Shown one piece after another: positions 45,201 to 56,001 of a DNA stretch of 64,000 bases. Below the pieces are notes generated by a model. It was not told the DNA's origin. It did not search any database and saw only the letters and a program-made list of their open reading frames with translations. The DNA is taken from the NCBI RefSeq assembly GCF_001039355.2, contig NW_019775429.1:161470-225469 (forward strand), given 5' to 3'. This DNA is from Lingula anatina (Eukaryota; Brachiopoda; Lingulata; Lingulida; Lingulidae). The translations under genes and the position numbers were made by a program. Each line of letters opens with the position of its first letter. The first letter of the stretch is position 1.

Positions 45201-48200
45201 TCAACATGAACTCTCCGGCTTGAGTGTAAGGTGGTCAGCAGATCATTATTAAAATGTTTGTTTCATTTCTTTCATTTCAATTTCATGTTGTTGTTGTTGT
45301 AGTCAAGCTGGCAAAGTTATAATGAAGTTGTTATCTAGTTTTTCAAAAAAGTTGTTATCAAGTGTATTTAATTTGAAAATAACAGTGTTAAGACAACACC
45401 CATAGGTTACCTGTGTCTCCATTCCCTGCTCTAACATCTTCTGAGCTTGCGCCTCCACTTCCTTCCTGGCTTGCTTGATAAACCTCCTGTCAGACTCCAC
45501 CACATCTATGCCAGAGAGATCTACACCCTCAGAGAGATAATCTAGGAGAAAACAGGCACTTTAATACTGGACAGATCTACACCCTCAGAGAGATAATCTA
45601 GGAGAAAACAGGCACTTTAATATTAGACAGATCTACACCCTCAGAGAGATAATCTAGGAGAAAACAGGCACTTTAATATTAGACAGATCTACACCCTCAG
45701 AGAGATAATCTAGGAGAAAACAGGGACTTTAATATTGGACAGATCTACACCCTCAGAGAGATAATCAAGGAGAAAACAGGCACTTTAATATTGGGCAGAT
45801 CTACCAGCTCAGAGAATCTGGGAGAAAACAGGCACTTTAATACTGGCAGATCTACACCCTCAGAGAGATAATCTGTATATATGGGATGTGAATCACATTT
45901 CTTTATAATGTTGTATTCCTGACTTTCAGACTATGACCAGATGAACCAAGTGACTCTTTACCTGTTAGTTTATAGTCAGCATTGGAAGTATTTCTTTTCA
46001 ACTTAAAATAAGAATGTCAGATTCAGGCAAAAAGGCATTTAACTCTGCCAGCTTAACTGCAAACCTACAAATCCTAGTAATTGTTATAGAAAAAAGCAAA
46101 TATTAAATAACTGCTTTGTACCTAATTCATTGAGGCTCTGTGCTGCCTTGGTAATTTCTCTGGCACCTCCTTGCAGCTGACCATGCAGACGTTTACTCAG
46201 ATACAAAATTCTGATGATCCTGCGCAGTAAATCACACGTCTCCTGTAGTCTCCGCAACTGTGACGTCCTAGTGATGATTTTAGTGTATGGTTCCACCACC
46301 TTGCCCCGTATCCTGTAGAAAGATAAAAAAAGATTTTGACGAACTTTTGTTCATTAAAACTGTACCAGTTTCTTACACGTACACAATGTGTTAGCATGGG
46401 ATATGTTTGCAAGCATTTATCTGGCTTAGTTGTAGCTGGTAATATTCTCATTATATGGTTCAAGTACTCTGCTCATAGATTGCCTAAACATTTTTAACCT
46501 TGCAACCTGTTCTAAATAAATTCAGCTACCTGGTTGTTCTTAAAAACCACATACCTCTCTACAGTAGAAAACAACATACCTCTCTACAGTAGAAAACCAC
46601 ATATCTCTCTACAGTAGAAAACCACATACCTCTCTACAGTAGAAAACCACATACCTCTCTACAGTAGAAAACCACATATCTCTCTACAGTAGAAAACCAC
46701 ATATCTCTCTACAGTAGAAAACCACATACCTCTCTACAGTAGAAAACCACATACCTCTCTACAGCAGAAAACCACATACCTCTCTACAGCAGAAAACCAC
46801 ATACCTCTCTACAGTAGAAAACCACGTACCTCTCTACAGTAGAAAACCACATACCTCTCTACAGCAGAAAGCAGGGATTGAATCCGTGTCTGCATCATCT
46901 GCAAAACTCCTATAAAAGAAGAATATTTTTTACATTTTATATATTTGGGAGTTGGATCTCTTTCATTAGAATATTAATTATATTATTACACCTCCTAAAG
47001 CATTTTATTTAGTTCATAATCAAGCAATGTATCATCTATACAATACAGGGACAATTCACTCTTCATACTTCTTACCATGTACCCAAATAATACCAAAGAT
47101 ATGAAAGCAAATGTTTAGATTCATCCAGTTAATATATAATTTATACTAAGATAATGAGAAAATTAAATCAAATACTGGACTGAGACATTTCAACCTTATC
47201 ACAAGGTCTTCTTTTGGTTAATTTTCTTATTATCTTATTTTACCAATAATTTACAGAAAGCACACTACATAGAAATATATTTTTTACCTTCCAAAGTCTC
47301 AACTCCTGTTGCTTGAGATAACAAGTCTTCATGGTGAGCCACAACCTGACACATAAAACGGATGTGACTGAAATGCGTAATACACTGCAATACAGCGCAA
47401 CACAGCGCAATACACTTGATAACACAGGGTTCTCCCCAGGCCTTTATAGCGTATCGGCCCCGATACGCTATTTTTTTTGCCGATACGCTTCTTTTTTTTT
47501 TGCCGATACGCTTCTTTTTTTTTGCCGATACGCTTCTTTGAACTCCGATACCCTTTAAGAGTGTGTGTGTGACCAATGCCTTTAATGTCTTTATTCCTGA
47601 CAGTCGCGACATAAACCGTAAAATAAAAACGACTGTGTGCGTACTTGGATCTCTTGTGTGCACGTTAAGTTGTTTATTTTTATTCTGCCTGGCGCAGTAA
47701 TACAAGTATAACATCTTATGTTGAGGGCGCGGGACCTGCGTACTGACAAGTTTCGAATATCAACATCCGCTTATTAGTTTCGTCATCAATGTAATTCTGT
47801 GAGATTTGTTTGCTTTATCTATATTTTTGGAGAAATATAATAAATAGTCAATCCTTCATGTTATTTTGACTGAAGAATAGTAGCAGTCGTGATCATTTAT
47901 AAATAAATGTATCCATGCGGCAAGAGAAAATGTCAGAAAAGATGCAACGCTATTTAATACATTAGCGCCTGTCCGGGACAGGTAAAAATTCAGCTCGGAC
48001 AGGTGAAGTTGCAGGGTTGGCTGTCCGACAGACAGGTCATGGTTTATGAGAAATTTGGAGCAAAAATCTTTTAAAAAATCATTTTTAATGCATACTAACG
48101 TCTTTTTGTCTCCTCCTACACGGTACTGAAAAGAATGACCTACTTTTGGCACAAAACACGTGCAGTCACAAAACGAAGTCTGAGCAAACTTACCGCCAAG

Positions 48201-51200
48201 TTATGAAAGTGAACACCCTCCAGAACTTCATCAGACAAAATTTATTCACATAACAGGCTCACTACTGAATATTTATTTGGTTAAAAATCTACGTGCTCTA
48301 GAGAGAAAGACCGTTACAGAAACAACACAAGTACTATGCTTCTTACAAAGCCAGATTGGACTAGATGAACTGGCTATATCTAGTTCGTTGTCCAGGCAAC
48401 ATACTGCCTGTCAATCAAATACGTTGTATGCTATCTACTCACTACAGAACGTGAAATCTTTGGGACTGAAGATCTTGTTGAAATATTGTTTATTTGCCAA
48501 AATATAACCTGAAATTTTGTATGATGTTTTCTTTAATGACTTTATCATCACCTATATTATTTACAGTTAAAAATTAACATTGCTGTCATATACCAGTGTG
48601 GTATTGATGTAAGGAAGAAATTAGTAATAACAAATATGAGAATTTAAATAAAAAGGGGAACTTTTTTATACTGATTTTATTTAACTCATATATTTAAGAA
48701 AATCAAACACAAGATAACCCCTAAAAATTTAAATTGTTAACATAAATATAAGTAAAGTATTATAAGATGAATATTCTTTAATTTTTCATTGAACTTTTGA
48801 ATATTTTATTAAAATTAATCTAACAGTACCCCCTCCCCACCTGCCACTCAGGGTATTTATATTTTGCTTTGGTTAAACTTCATGTGAATTTGTTATCAAA
48901 TTGCAGATTTACAATTAGCAGACCCTGTACCCAAAATCCTAGGAGAAGCCCTGATTGAAACTTTATAATGTTAAATCAGACTTATATGCAAGATTAAATC
49001 TTCAGGAGTTCACAAGTATGAAAAAACAATTTTTTATCTGAAAATAAATCCACTTTAAGGTGCATTTTCCGGCTTGTGTGTACGTGTACTTTAATGTCTT
49101 GGCAATAAATGCATTAAATGTATGACTACACATATTTATTTACAAAGTTCAATGGTATGAATGGAAAAAATATTAGTTTTGTTGGACAGGTTGGATTGAA
49201 ATTCGGACAGGTGCTCATAAAAGTTAGTGTCTAGCCCTGATTTTCCCACAAAATTTGGTCCTGCAAGTGGGCTATGTCGTAACGATTTAATGACAGCTTC
49301 AGATTGCATGGGATTGTACCCTTTTTGCATGAAATAATGAAAGTTTTTCCTCCGGAGGGCACATCCCACCCTCCTCATNGTATGTTTCTAGAACTCTAGT
49401 GAATGCAAGGCTACTTTTAGTTGGCTACCTCTATTAACAGAGCAACACCAACATCTGCGTCTGGGGTGGGCTAGACACCATTTGCGGTTCCAGGCACAGC
49501 ACTGGGTTCATGTAGATTTTTACAGATGAGGCAGGGTTTGAGTTCCACCACCGTGATGGCTAAATCAGTCAGTAGGCTTCCAGACGAGTTACTGCACGAG
49601 GATTGTGTCACACTAGTGACTTGTGGCCGTGGCAGTATCTGTGTATGGGCCGGTTTCCACACTGGAGCCAAAACACTATTGGTGGCAATTGATGGAAACC
49701 TCAACCAGATAAAATAAAAGGACATTTTAGAGAATACTTGCTTGCAATTTGCAAGAAGGTGCTTCCAGGACAACTTCATCCTGCAAGATGACAATGCCCG
49801 ACCACATGTACACCGTGCCCATGCAATGGCTGCTTTTCTGCAAAACCAAGAGGTAAACCAGTTGCCTTGGCTGACGGAATTCCCCTGACATGAATTCTAT
49901 AGAAAACCTGTGGGCATAAATCGCTAGCAGAATCAAGAGCTAACCCGTCCAGCCTACAACTCGGCACAAGCTTAGGCAAGCTCTGACTAATGCGTGTAAC
50001 ACAATTACTGGATCAAACTCTCAGAAACCTCTCTGCATGGATCCCTGGCCGAGTGAGGGCTCTGGTTGCAGCTAGAAGAGGCTGCATGCGTTCTTATCAG
50101 TTCCCATTTTTCACATTTGTCTTGATGATTCTGTTGTGTAAGAGAAAATCCTTACCAACTGATATTCTTGATAATATCGAGTTCATAAGTATTTAATACT
50201 TTGTTGTTATCAGCTATAAAATTATCCGTGCGCTGTTTATAACGCTGATTTGAATACGCGTTTTTAAATTAAATTTTTGATGATGTATTCACATGGATTG
50301 ATTTATTAAAGCCATATCGAACATGATAACAAGTGTTTTTTCATCCATTACTTATATATGGGAAAAAATCAAAGAAAATATGTTTGAAAAAAATCCATTT
50401 AAATGTCAAGTCCGTACATTGCATCACATGAATTACTTGATTCAGCAAATCCCTCCATTGCATAAATAAGGTAATCTTTTTTAAATCTAGGTAAAAGGGG
50501 CAGTTGTGTGATCCAATATGTTTACATCCCAATGGCAGCGCAGTGTTTAATTGCAAAATTCAATTCAGATTCGAATAATTGCTACAGTGTGACAGTGTAG
50601 CACTCATTGCTGATTTGATTATAGTGAAAATGTCTTAACCACTTTCCCTAACGCTGAAAACATAGGTGTGGGCACTTCATATGTCATGTCTGCTTGCCTA
50701 GTTAACATATGAGCAGTTCTGAAGACAGGTTCTAACTATCAGCAGATTGACTTGTGTTTGACGGATACAGGGAAGAAACAATAAAGGTGAAACTCGGGCA
50801 CGATTCACAAAGTTAGTGCTACCCATCAGACAAGACATCTGATTTATCACATTCCCTGACCCTGAGAACATAGGTGTAGACACTTCTTTTGTCATATTTG
50901 CTTGCCTAGTTACAGAGATACAGAAGTAAAACGGTTTTTCAGTAATGGCGATCCCAATTTGCATATTTAGGAAAATTACGTAAATCTGATTTTAACAGAA
51001 ACATCTTAATAATGTTCCTCGACCCTGAAAATATAGGTAAAGACACTTCATTTGTCATATTTGCCTGTCTAGTTCCAGAGATATTGCAGAAAATAGGAAA
51101 TCTGGCGGCCATTTTGTTTTTTGCAAATTAGACCGTTAAAAACGCAAAATTTCGCTTGGGAACCGGGTAAATCGGATTCAGCATCCCAAAATTATGCTAA

Positions 51201-51561
51201 TAAACCTGGTTCCCAACTTTTACCCCAAAATGCCCCTACTATTCATCTTTTGTGGAAATCCCACTAGACTATGCGAAAAGTGTGCTGTAGGATTTCTAGC
51301 GTAAAGTTACCTGACATTGAGGTGTACACTGAAACGGAGAGAAATCAGACATGAGCAGAAGGCATTATTTTCCCCAAATGAAACTTTTGTGCTGCAGCAG
51401 TGTCTAATTTGTTTGATATTTTGTTCAACTTAAGTTTTAAACCATGCAGAAACTTGTGCGTTGTGGCTTCTACTGTACTGTAGGTCAACTCCGAGGACCG
51501 CGAAAAAGGACCTGCAAAAGACTCGATTGTTTTAATTTAATGTCATTTCAGTTCTGGATAT

Positions 51562-51605
<44 letters not shown>

Positions 51606-52844
51606 TTTTTTCNTAAAAAGAATAATATTTCTTATGCTTAATAGTTTTGGGAGTTGGATCTCTTTCATAAGTATATTGATTTTATTATTTCACCTCCTAA
51701 AGCATTTTATTTAGTTCGTAATCAAGCACTGTATCATCTTTACAATACAGGGACAATTCACTCTTCATACTTCTTACCAAGTACCCAAATAACATAATAC
51801 AAAAAACATGAAAGCAAATGTTTAGATTCATCCAGTTAATATATAATTTATACTAAGATAATGAGAAAATTAAATCAAATACTGGACTGAGACATTTCAA
51901 CCTTATCACAAGGTCTTCTTTTGGTTAATTTTCTCATTACCTTATTTTACCAATAATTTACAAGAAGCACATTACATAGAAATACATTTTTTTACCTTCC
52001 AAAGTCTCAACTCCTGTTGCTTGAGATAACAAGTCTTCATGGTGAGCCACAACCTGACACATAAAACATACATAATTTGAGCTAAAGTGGCGTGTGCTTG
52101 CATGTGTGTACATGTACTAGTATGTGTGTGTGCGTAATATGATTGTGAGTCATTAATGCTGAGGCATACAAGAAGTGCAGAGGGAGACAGGGAAAAGTGA
52201 GGTTACTATGAAAGTCACTGATATTGAAATTTATATACATATATATTCTGAGGTAAAGAAAAGAAGAAATGCATCTAGAGACCTAGTGTATATACCTGTG
52301 AATGTAGTTCTCTATCGAGCAGACTTATTCCCTCTGCCAACTTTCCCAGCTGTTGTGTTATTCCCACTCCTGCTTGTATAGCCTGGTTGGCATACGTCTT
52401 CACATCAAATTGTTCATGCAGGAATTCCTTGAAAGAATCTGGGGCACAAAAAGAAGGAAAACCAAAGGGTATAAGTTTTGGTAAATGAAAACAAAACAGT
52501 AATGCCTTGAACTTAAGACTTGTTATTGACAAACACACAAATCCGACGGAAATAAATAAAAGAGAAAGTATTCAATATTTTTTAATAAACGTGTGATTTT
52601 TTTTAATAAACGCCCCTAGTGTTCTAATGAAGTTCAGCAAGTTCAAAAGATGTGACACGCTGGCAAGGATTTATCTGCGACTAATTATTTCAAACGCAGC
52701 CATTTAAATTGCATTTATTGAATCATAAAAAGGAAAGCATATGCGTATACAGCACTCTTTATTTAACTTAAAAGAAAATGCTTAAATAGTCAAAATAAAA
52801 ATATTACCATCTTGGTCAAGCCGGCCGAAGAGATTCTCCTCCAT
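33442..52844 (-). CDS. COG5: conserved oligomeric Golgi complex subunit 5, incomplete in this assembly
   Basis: COG5 belongs to lobe B of the COG tether that captures vesicles in retrograde intra-Golgi transport. One consistent exon path (minus): 52844-52808, 52438-52296, 52053-51996, 46909-46855, 46312-46122, 45541-45411, 41972-41810, 41653-41538, 41357-41280, 40875-40794, 40290-40098, 39739-39578, 39371-39272, 37283-37173, partial 37076-37035, then 34003-33924 and 33556-33442 (stop). Phases agree through 37173, giving 540 codons. Family-diagnostic blocks include [85 protein letters not shown] and [13 protein letters not shown]. From memory of the vertebrate protein, about 190 residues between VAVSK (exon ending 37173) and [15 protein letters not shown] are absent, exactly at the n at 37077. 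Several exons occur twice on overlapping contigs. Confidence 0.93.
34384..37076 (-). repeat. 79-bp array carrying a COG5 exon end and donor, about 34 copies
   Basis: Essentially perfect units. On the minus strand each holds CACTTTCTGTTTGCCAG, then AGGTCCTCAGGAATTACG to CATCAG, then the donor GTAAGATATAG. Read as the 3' end of a longer exon the peptide is [15 protein letters not shown], matching the COG5 family. Because TTTCTGTTTGCCAG also resembles an acceptor, each unit could in principle be used as a 31-base pseudo-exon. Only the leftmost unit differs noticeably (for example ACATAATTCC instead of ACGTAATTCC). Confidence 0.95.
37173..37375 (-). repeat. COG5 exon 14 and ~39-bp triplication of its acceptor
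   Basis: Exon 37283-37173 encodes [11 protein letters not shown] to HVAVSK. Upstream on the minus strand, the motif (TGC or TGA)CAG then GTATRTACTGATG or similar recurs two further times (to about 37370), with intervening GTTCTATGTTATCT. The start of the exon and its acceptor have thus been triplicated with divergence. Confidence 0.75.
37500..39111 (-). CDS. COG5: COG5 exons 10-13, second haplotype copy
   Basis: Contig 37078-39129 carries exons 39111-39030, 38526-38334, 37978-37817 and 37599-37500. Each has the same length and phase as its partner at 40875-40794, 40290-40098, 39739-39578 and 39371-39272. The encoded peptides agree closely, introns differ by small indels, and the GT microsatellite beside exon 13 differs in length. 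This is the expected picture for two alleles placed in series. Confidence 0.85.
40865..41040 (-). repeat. three degenerate copies spanning the COG5 exon 10 acceptor
   Basis: The minus-strand junction TCCAG then GAAGGTCCAGTCAATAT is followed upstream by two decayed copies (plus-strand TTGACTGGACCTTCCTGGAAA near 40935 and CACTGGACCTTCATAGGAAA near 41018), each with flanking intron of the same type. Unit spacing is about 65 to 80 bases. Confidence 0.7.
41195..41320 (-). repeat. ~63-bp duplication spanning the COG5 exon 9 donor
   Basis: Two copies of the plus-strand pattern GATATAAGGTGTAT(C/T)ACCTTTG followed by CAATAAAGCAGACAT. The right-hand copy joins the functional exon (FIDELSK then GTAATACACC). 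The left-hand copy is a mutated exon tail plus donor lying in the intron. Confidence 0.75.
41940..42105 (-). repeat. ~85-bp duplication spanning the COG5 exon 7 acceptor, present on one haplotype only
   Basis: TTTACAG then AACCAGACCCAGGTAGC with its exon start and upstream intron occurs twice here. The allelic contig (44694 onward) has the unit only once, so the duplication is polymorphic between the two assembled haplotypes. Confidence 0.85.
42652..44457 (-). CDS. COG5: COG5 exons 5 and 6, second haplotype copy
   Basis: Exons 44457-44267 (191 bases) and 42782-42652 (131 bases) duplicate 46312-46122 and 45541-45411 with the same phases and almost the same protein ([38 protein letters not shown]). 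The intron between them here also holds the 43.2-43.8 kb tandem repeat, which the other copy lacks. Confidence 0.85.
42745..42995 (-). repeat. 56-bp array spanning the COG5 exon 6 acceptor, haplotype A (about 4 copies)
   Basis: The unit contains the intron end CTGTTTTCTCCTAG plus the first ~25 bases of exon 6 (DYLSEGVD). Copies are partly shortened (ATCTACCAGCTCAGAGAG). Compare haplotype B at 45505-45870, which has about six. Confidence 0.9.
43255..43760. repeat. ~180-bp tandem repeat, three degenerate copies
   Basis: Copies begin near 43255, 43430 and 43610. Shared strings include TTTCCAATATA, AGGAAAGGTGTTGAAATGAT and AAATAGATAGCTTTTTCA. It lies inside a COG5 intron on one haplotype only and may be part of an inserted element extending to about 44140. 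Confidence 0.75.
44694..44824 (-). CDS. COG5: COG5 exon 7, second haplotype copy, truncated at a contig end
   Basis: It starts at 44824 after a TTTACAG acceptor and runs to the n at 44693, encoding [18 protein letters not shown] to DVSALS. The intact version is 41972-41810. Confidence 0.85.
45505..45870 (-). repeat. 56-bp array spanning the COG5 exon 6 acceptor, haplotype B (about 6 copies)
   Basis: Acceptor-plus-exon-start units recur at 56-base spacing from 45541. Each has CTCCTAG then ATTATCTCTCTGAGGG, while the last copies carry the shortened form also seen in haplotype A. The array is longer than haplotype A's. Confidence 0.92.
46541..46880 (-). repeat. 25-bp array spanning the COG5 exon 4 donor, about 13 copies
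   Basis: The unit on the minus strand is TTTCTACTGTAGAGAG then GTATGTGGT. Every copy is an exon tail (LSAVER) plus a good donor. The functional one is at 46855/46854, joined to [20 protein letters not shown] variants alternate along the array. Confidence 0.92.
47288..47345 (-). CDS. COG5: COG5 exon 3, second haplotype copy
   Basis: 58 bases encoding [20 protein letters not shown], the same exon as 52053-51996. Homology with the other contig spans about 46920-47362 and then stops abruptly, just before the transposon-like segment at 47425. Confidence 0.85.
47425..48953. mobile_element. possible hAT-like non-autonomous element
   Basis: The left end CAGGGTTCTCCCCAGG and the reverse-complemented right end CAGGGCTTCTCCTAGG form 16-base imperfect inverted repeats, and CAGGG termini are typical of hAT elements. 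No clean 8-base target duplication is visible (TGATAACA versus ATTGAAAC). The interior has a GCCGATACGCTTC plus T-tract triplicate (about 47460-47535) and no transposase-like frame. It sits where the two COG5 haplotypes lose homology. Confidence 0.4.
48954..49378. other. non-coding contig end
   Basis: A GGACAGGT-containing motif here (about 49185-49215) resembles one at about 47975-48010, hinting at dispersed repeat material. No exon is seen. Confidence 0.35.
49470..50110 (+). pseudogene. decayed Tc1/mariner-like transposase
   Basis: Fragments of a DDE transposase in order: [19 protein letters not shown] (first catalytic-type aspartate), [20 protein letters not shown] (second, in the classic QDDNARPH context), then MNSIENLWA (the PIE-type glutamate), and a C-terminal [16 protein letters not shown]. 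Stops and frameshifts separate them, so the copy is dead. I did not find clear terminal inverted repeats. It lies on contig 49380-51612, upstream of COG5. Confidence 0.8.
50640..51110. repeat. three diverged copies of a CACTTC-TTTGTCATATTTGC repeat
   Basis: Similar segments near 50640, 50850 and 51010 share a pattern of CCTGAAAAYATAGGT, GACACTTC, TTTGTCATATTTGC and CTAGTTNCAGAGATA. It looks like a tandemly duplicated portion of a dispersed repeat. No coding potential. Confidence 0.6.
51274..51612. repeat. copy of the COG5 upstream segment at a contig end
   Basis: From TGCGAAAAGTGTGCTGTAGG to the long T tract this matches 53086-53380, apart from small indels. Left of it, homology to the COG5 promoter side is lost. 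Either this haplotype carries an insertion between exon 1 and the shared segment, or the segment is itself a repeat. Confidence 0.7.
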
Positions 52845-53085
52845 CTTGATGACCTTGACCGGATTTTATGACTGCAAGCTGCAAAGTCGTCTCTTTTTCA
52901 TTGTAACTTATTAACTCCTCTGCATATTTGTAGAAAGGTCTAAGTTTAAAAGATTTATTATTTTTAAATAAGCATTAAATTTCTAAATATTTTCTAACAA
53001 TCAAATAGTCATGGATATTTTATAATTATCAATATCGGCAGTGTACGCGCGTACAAGCGAGTTGCCGCAACACTCAAAGAAACTG
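52845..53085 (-). promoter_or_regulatory. COG5 5' flank / putative promoter
   Basis: The stretch just upstream of the COG5 start codon (minus strand). It is AT-rich, but a CpG-containing patch (TGTACGCGCGTACAAGCG, about 53042-53059) stands out and includes a near-palindrome. No TATA box is recognised. The promoter role is inferred from position only. Confidence 0.35.
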
Positions 53086-53385
53086 CGAAAAGTGTGCTGT
53101 AGGATTTCTAGCGTAAAGTTACCTGACAATGAGGTGTACACTGAAACGGAGAGAAATCAGACATGAGCAGAAGGCATTATTTTCCCCAAATGAAACTTTT
53201 GTGCTGCAGCAGTGTCTAATTTGTTTGATATTTTGTTCAACTTAAGTTTAAACCATGCAGAAACTTGTGGCTTCTACTGTAGGTCAACTCCGAAGACCGC
53301 GAAAAAGGACCTGCAAAAGACTCGAATGTTTTAATTTAATGTCATTTCAGTTCTGGATATGTTTTTTTTTTTTTTTTTTTTTTTT
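53086..53385. repeat. segment shared with 51274-51600, ending in a T tract
   Basis: About 300 bases matching the end of the previous contig, including the sequence just before the T tract (GTTCTGGATATG). Confidence 0.7.
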
Positions 53386-55854
53386 TGTATCAGTGTTTAT
53401 CAGGTCATAATGGAATTTATCTATAAAGTCGAATATCGCTTTTAAAAAATTACCGCGCGTAATTCAAATGACCTAAAATTCAGAATAAGTATCATTAGTT
53501 AATTCTGATGCGTTTTGAAATCCAGTTGATATTTGGGAGTATTCACAGTTACGTCTGATTTTTTACTTTGTTGTTACATTTATGTCCCAAGTAACAAAAA
53601 CAAAATATAACACTGTCTTTTCTTATGAAAATCCGTTAATATGAAGGGAAGTATATCTTGCTTTAATACAACATTAGTTTTTTCTTGGTAAATAAAATTG
53701 TCCATTCCATAAGTCTTAGTCTGGCATTTCATTACTTATTTCACAGCTGGGTCTTTTTTTTTTTTTTTGTCTAGTTTTATGATGATAATTTTTCTGCACT
53801 TAACGCGAAAGAATTATGCCACCCAACAGAGAGTTGAGACAGCATTGATAATTGTTGTAGAGTTCCAGCTAGAAGGAAAATCTGTTCTTGAAAAAATGTG
53901 TGTGTAAAGGGAGGGGGGGGGGGGGGCTTAAATCAACCATGTGTATTTGAGAATACCCTGTTGACATATTTTTTACTGAAAACTAAAGAAAAGAAACCCG
54001 TAGTGGTACATTGTACATACATGAATAGATCAAATGCACAAACAATGCTACAAGGGGTAATTACATGGAGGCAGAGGGGGACCTTGCACCAAAGAAAGGA
54101 AAGCCAAGAGGTTTTCCCAGACCCAGACATTGCAACTGAAAGAAAGAGGAAAAGTTAGCTGCCTAGGATTTCATTGTAGTATTGTGATTCTGAACCATGG
54201 AAAATGAAGGTAGAAAGAGAGGTAAAAAAGAGGGTTAGTGTTTCAGCCTTTTTCTTGATCTGTCTGAGCATTGCTAATTAACTGAACAATTCTTTTATGA
54301 CTGCAGAGGCCCTGCTCTTACTACACCATCACCATCTCAGAGTGGCATGTAAGAATTTGTTTTTGGTCCTAACCTCTAAACCAACATTTCCATCTTGACT
54401 AAAATAGATTGGAAAAAGACTATAGTTACAGTGGCCTGAAATAATTTCAAGGGTTCTTTTTAAATGAACATTAATTACTATCATGAGGAGAATCATACAG
54501 AACAAATCTCAAGAAGAATAGAAACTACTACCACTGATTTTATTTCTGTGTGTGCTGAGATATACAATGGGAGGTGACCTTATGGGTCCCTTTTGTCAGA
54601 CTTGTTTATGTTACAAGACCACATAAAGAATACCAGATATCAGTGACTTGAGAACACTATATACTTAAACTATGTTTGTCTGTATCCATAGTAACTGACT
54701 ACTATTAGTTACTATAAACTATAACATGGCCTATATCAGGAAATAAGACGATAAACTAGTGTTGATAGACTGGCTGATATGTATTCCTATGTTATCTGCA
54801 GTGTGGTAAACATACCCCCATGTGTGCTGACTACCACAACTAGGAAGTTCTAAAATTTAGCCTTGAATGGACATGTATAGTAACTGTTGGCTTGGTTGTT
54901 TTGATATTTGCACAGCAAACCTTTGGTGTCATTGTCCTCTGTATGGGTGAAGAGAATCAGGTGTCAAAATTTAGTATATACATTGTATGGGGGGGCATGA
55001 TCCCTTGAATTTTAATTTTATTTATGTGCATGCTATTTGTGGCATTTTGAAGTTTATAAAGTCTGCAGTAATGTGGTGCATGGTGCATTTTTTTTCCTCT
55101 CAAAGAAGAGGATTGGGGCTAATATTCTGCTCAGAAGTCAGGGGGCACAGTCTGAGGACAAGAAGTACGTTGCCTGTTTGCTCCCTGAATCTCTGGTCCC
55201 TGAACTGTGACATATGATCACAAGATATCAATGGTTTCCTCAGCTGTGGCATAGAGACCCTTCTATCTCGCAGTTATGTCAGCCTGCCGAGATTACTGAT
55301 AGCGTCAAATTAATCATCTGAAAAGTGCACAAACCATCATTCCTGCGATGCCCCTTCAGTGAGAGACCCAATTTAACGCAAAGTTTACACAGTGTTGAGA
55401 TATGTTTGCTGTTTAAGGTGAATGGAACAAAACAGACTTTTACACTCATAACTAAAAGGTAAGTGTATTTATAAGAAGTATTTAATAATAACACATTTAT
55501 GAAAAAAATAAGGAAGTTTTGAAAGATAAATTTTATGTTAAAATGTGAAAGAGAGAATGTATGTTACTCGCATTACTATTTGTTGCCAACATTAACCAAT
55601 TCCATCCAATTCCATATAACCCTTTTCTTTGTTTTGAAAAAGAGCTTTTGCTGGATGGACATTTTCTCCGTTTGTGAGCACAACCAAAAGGAAAAAAATA
55701 TGAAAGTGCCCCCTTTTAGCTTTCTTGATACATGATAAATGCACACATTGTTTGCTGATAAGTTTCTCAGGCCTATACTTTAATTTGGTATGATTTAAAC
55801 TTAGACCAGGTCTGGTAGTGACTATAACTGAAAACTAATTAATTTATGTTTCAG
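53386..55854. other. non-coding or weakly supported region
   Basis: No exon I would defend. It contains T tracts (about 53755-53768), a G tract (53911-53926) and AT-rich DNA. An ATG followed by a donor-like GTAGAAAG (54198-54211) and an acceptor at 54312 were noted, but no coherent reading follows. Upstream exons of the plus-strand gene below could lie here. Confidence 0.35.
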
Positions 55855-55906
55855 ATTTATCAGGAGGAAGTATCAGTAGTGGAAGAAAACACAGGAGAGG
55901 AAAAAG
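55855..55906 (+). other. candidate exon upstream of the mucin-cadherin gene
   Basis: Bounded by GTTTCAG and AAAAAG then GTTGG. One frame reads IYQEEVSVVEENTGEEK and, when joined to 56002, continues DKSVMVEDNNMDTVIT and stops. It may be the end of a separate plus-strand gene or, with 56002-56071, a 5' untranslated exon of the gene at 57131. Confidence 0.4.
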
Positions 55907-56001
55907 GTTGGCCTCTTGTCACATAGATTTTTATTATCACACAATTTATAAATTACAGTGCCATCTATGAACTTTAAGTTAATGGATTTTATTTGTGGCA
56001 G

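Noticed and set aside
49136-49378. 80-residue minus-strand frame ([16 protein letters not shown]...)
   Set aside because: It ends at a contig join, has no recognisable motif or splice support, and lies in repeat-like DNA.
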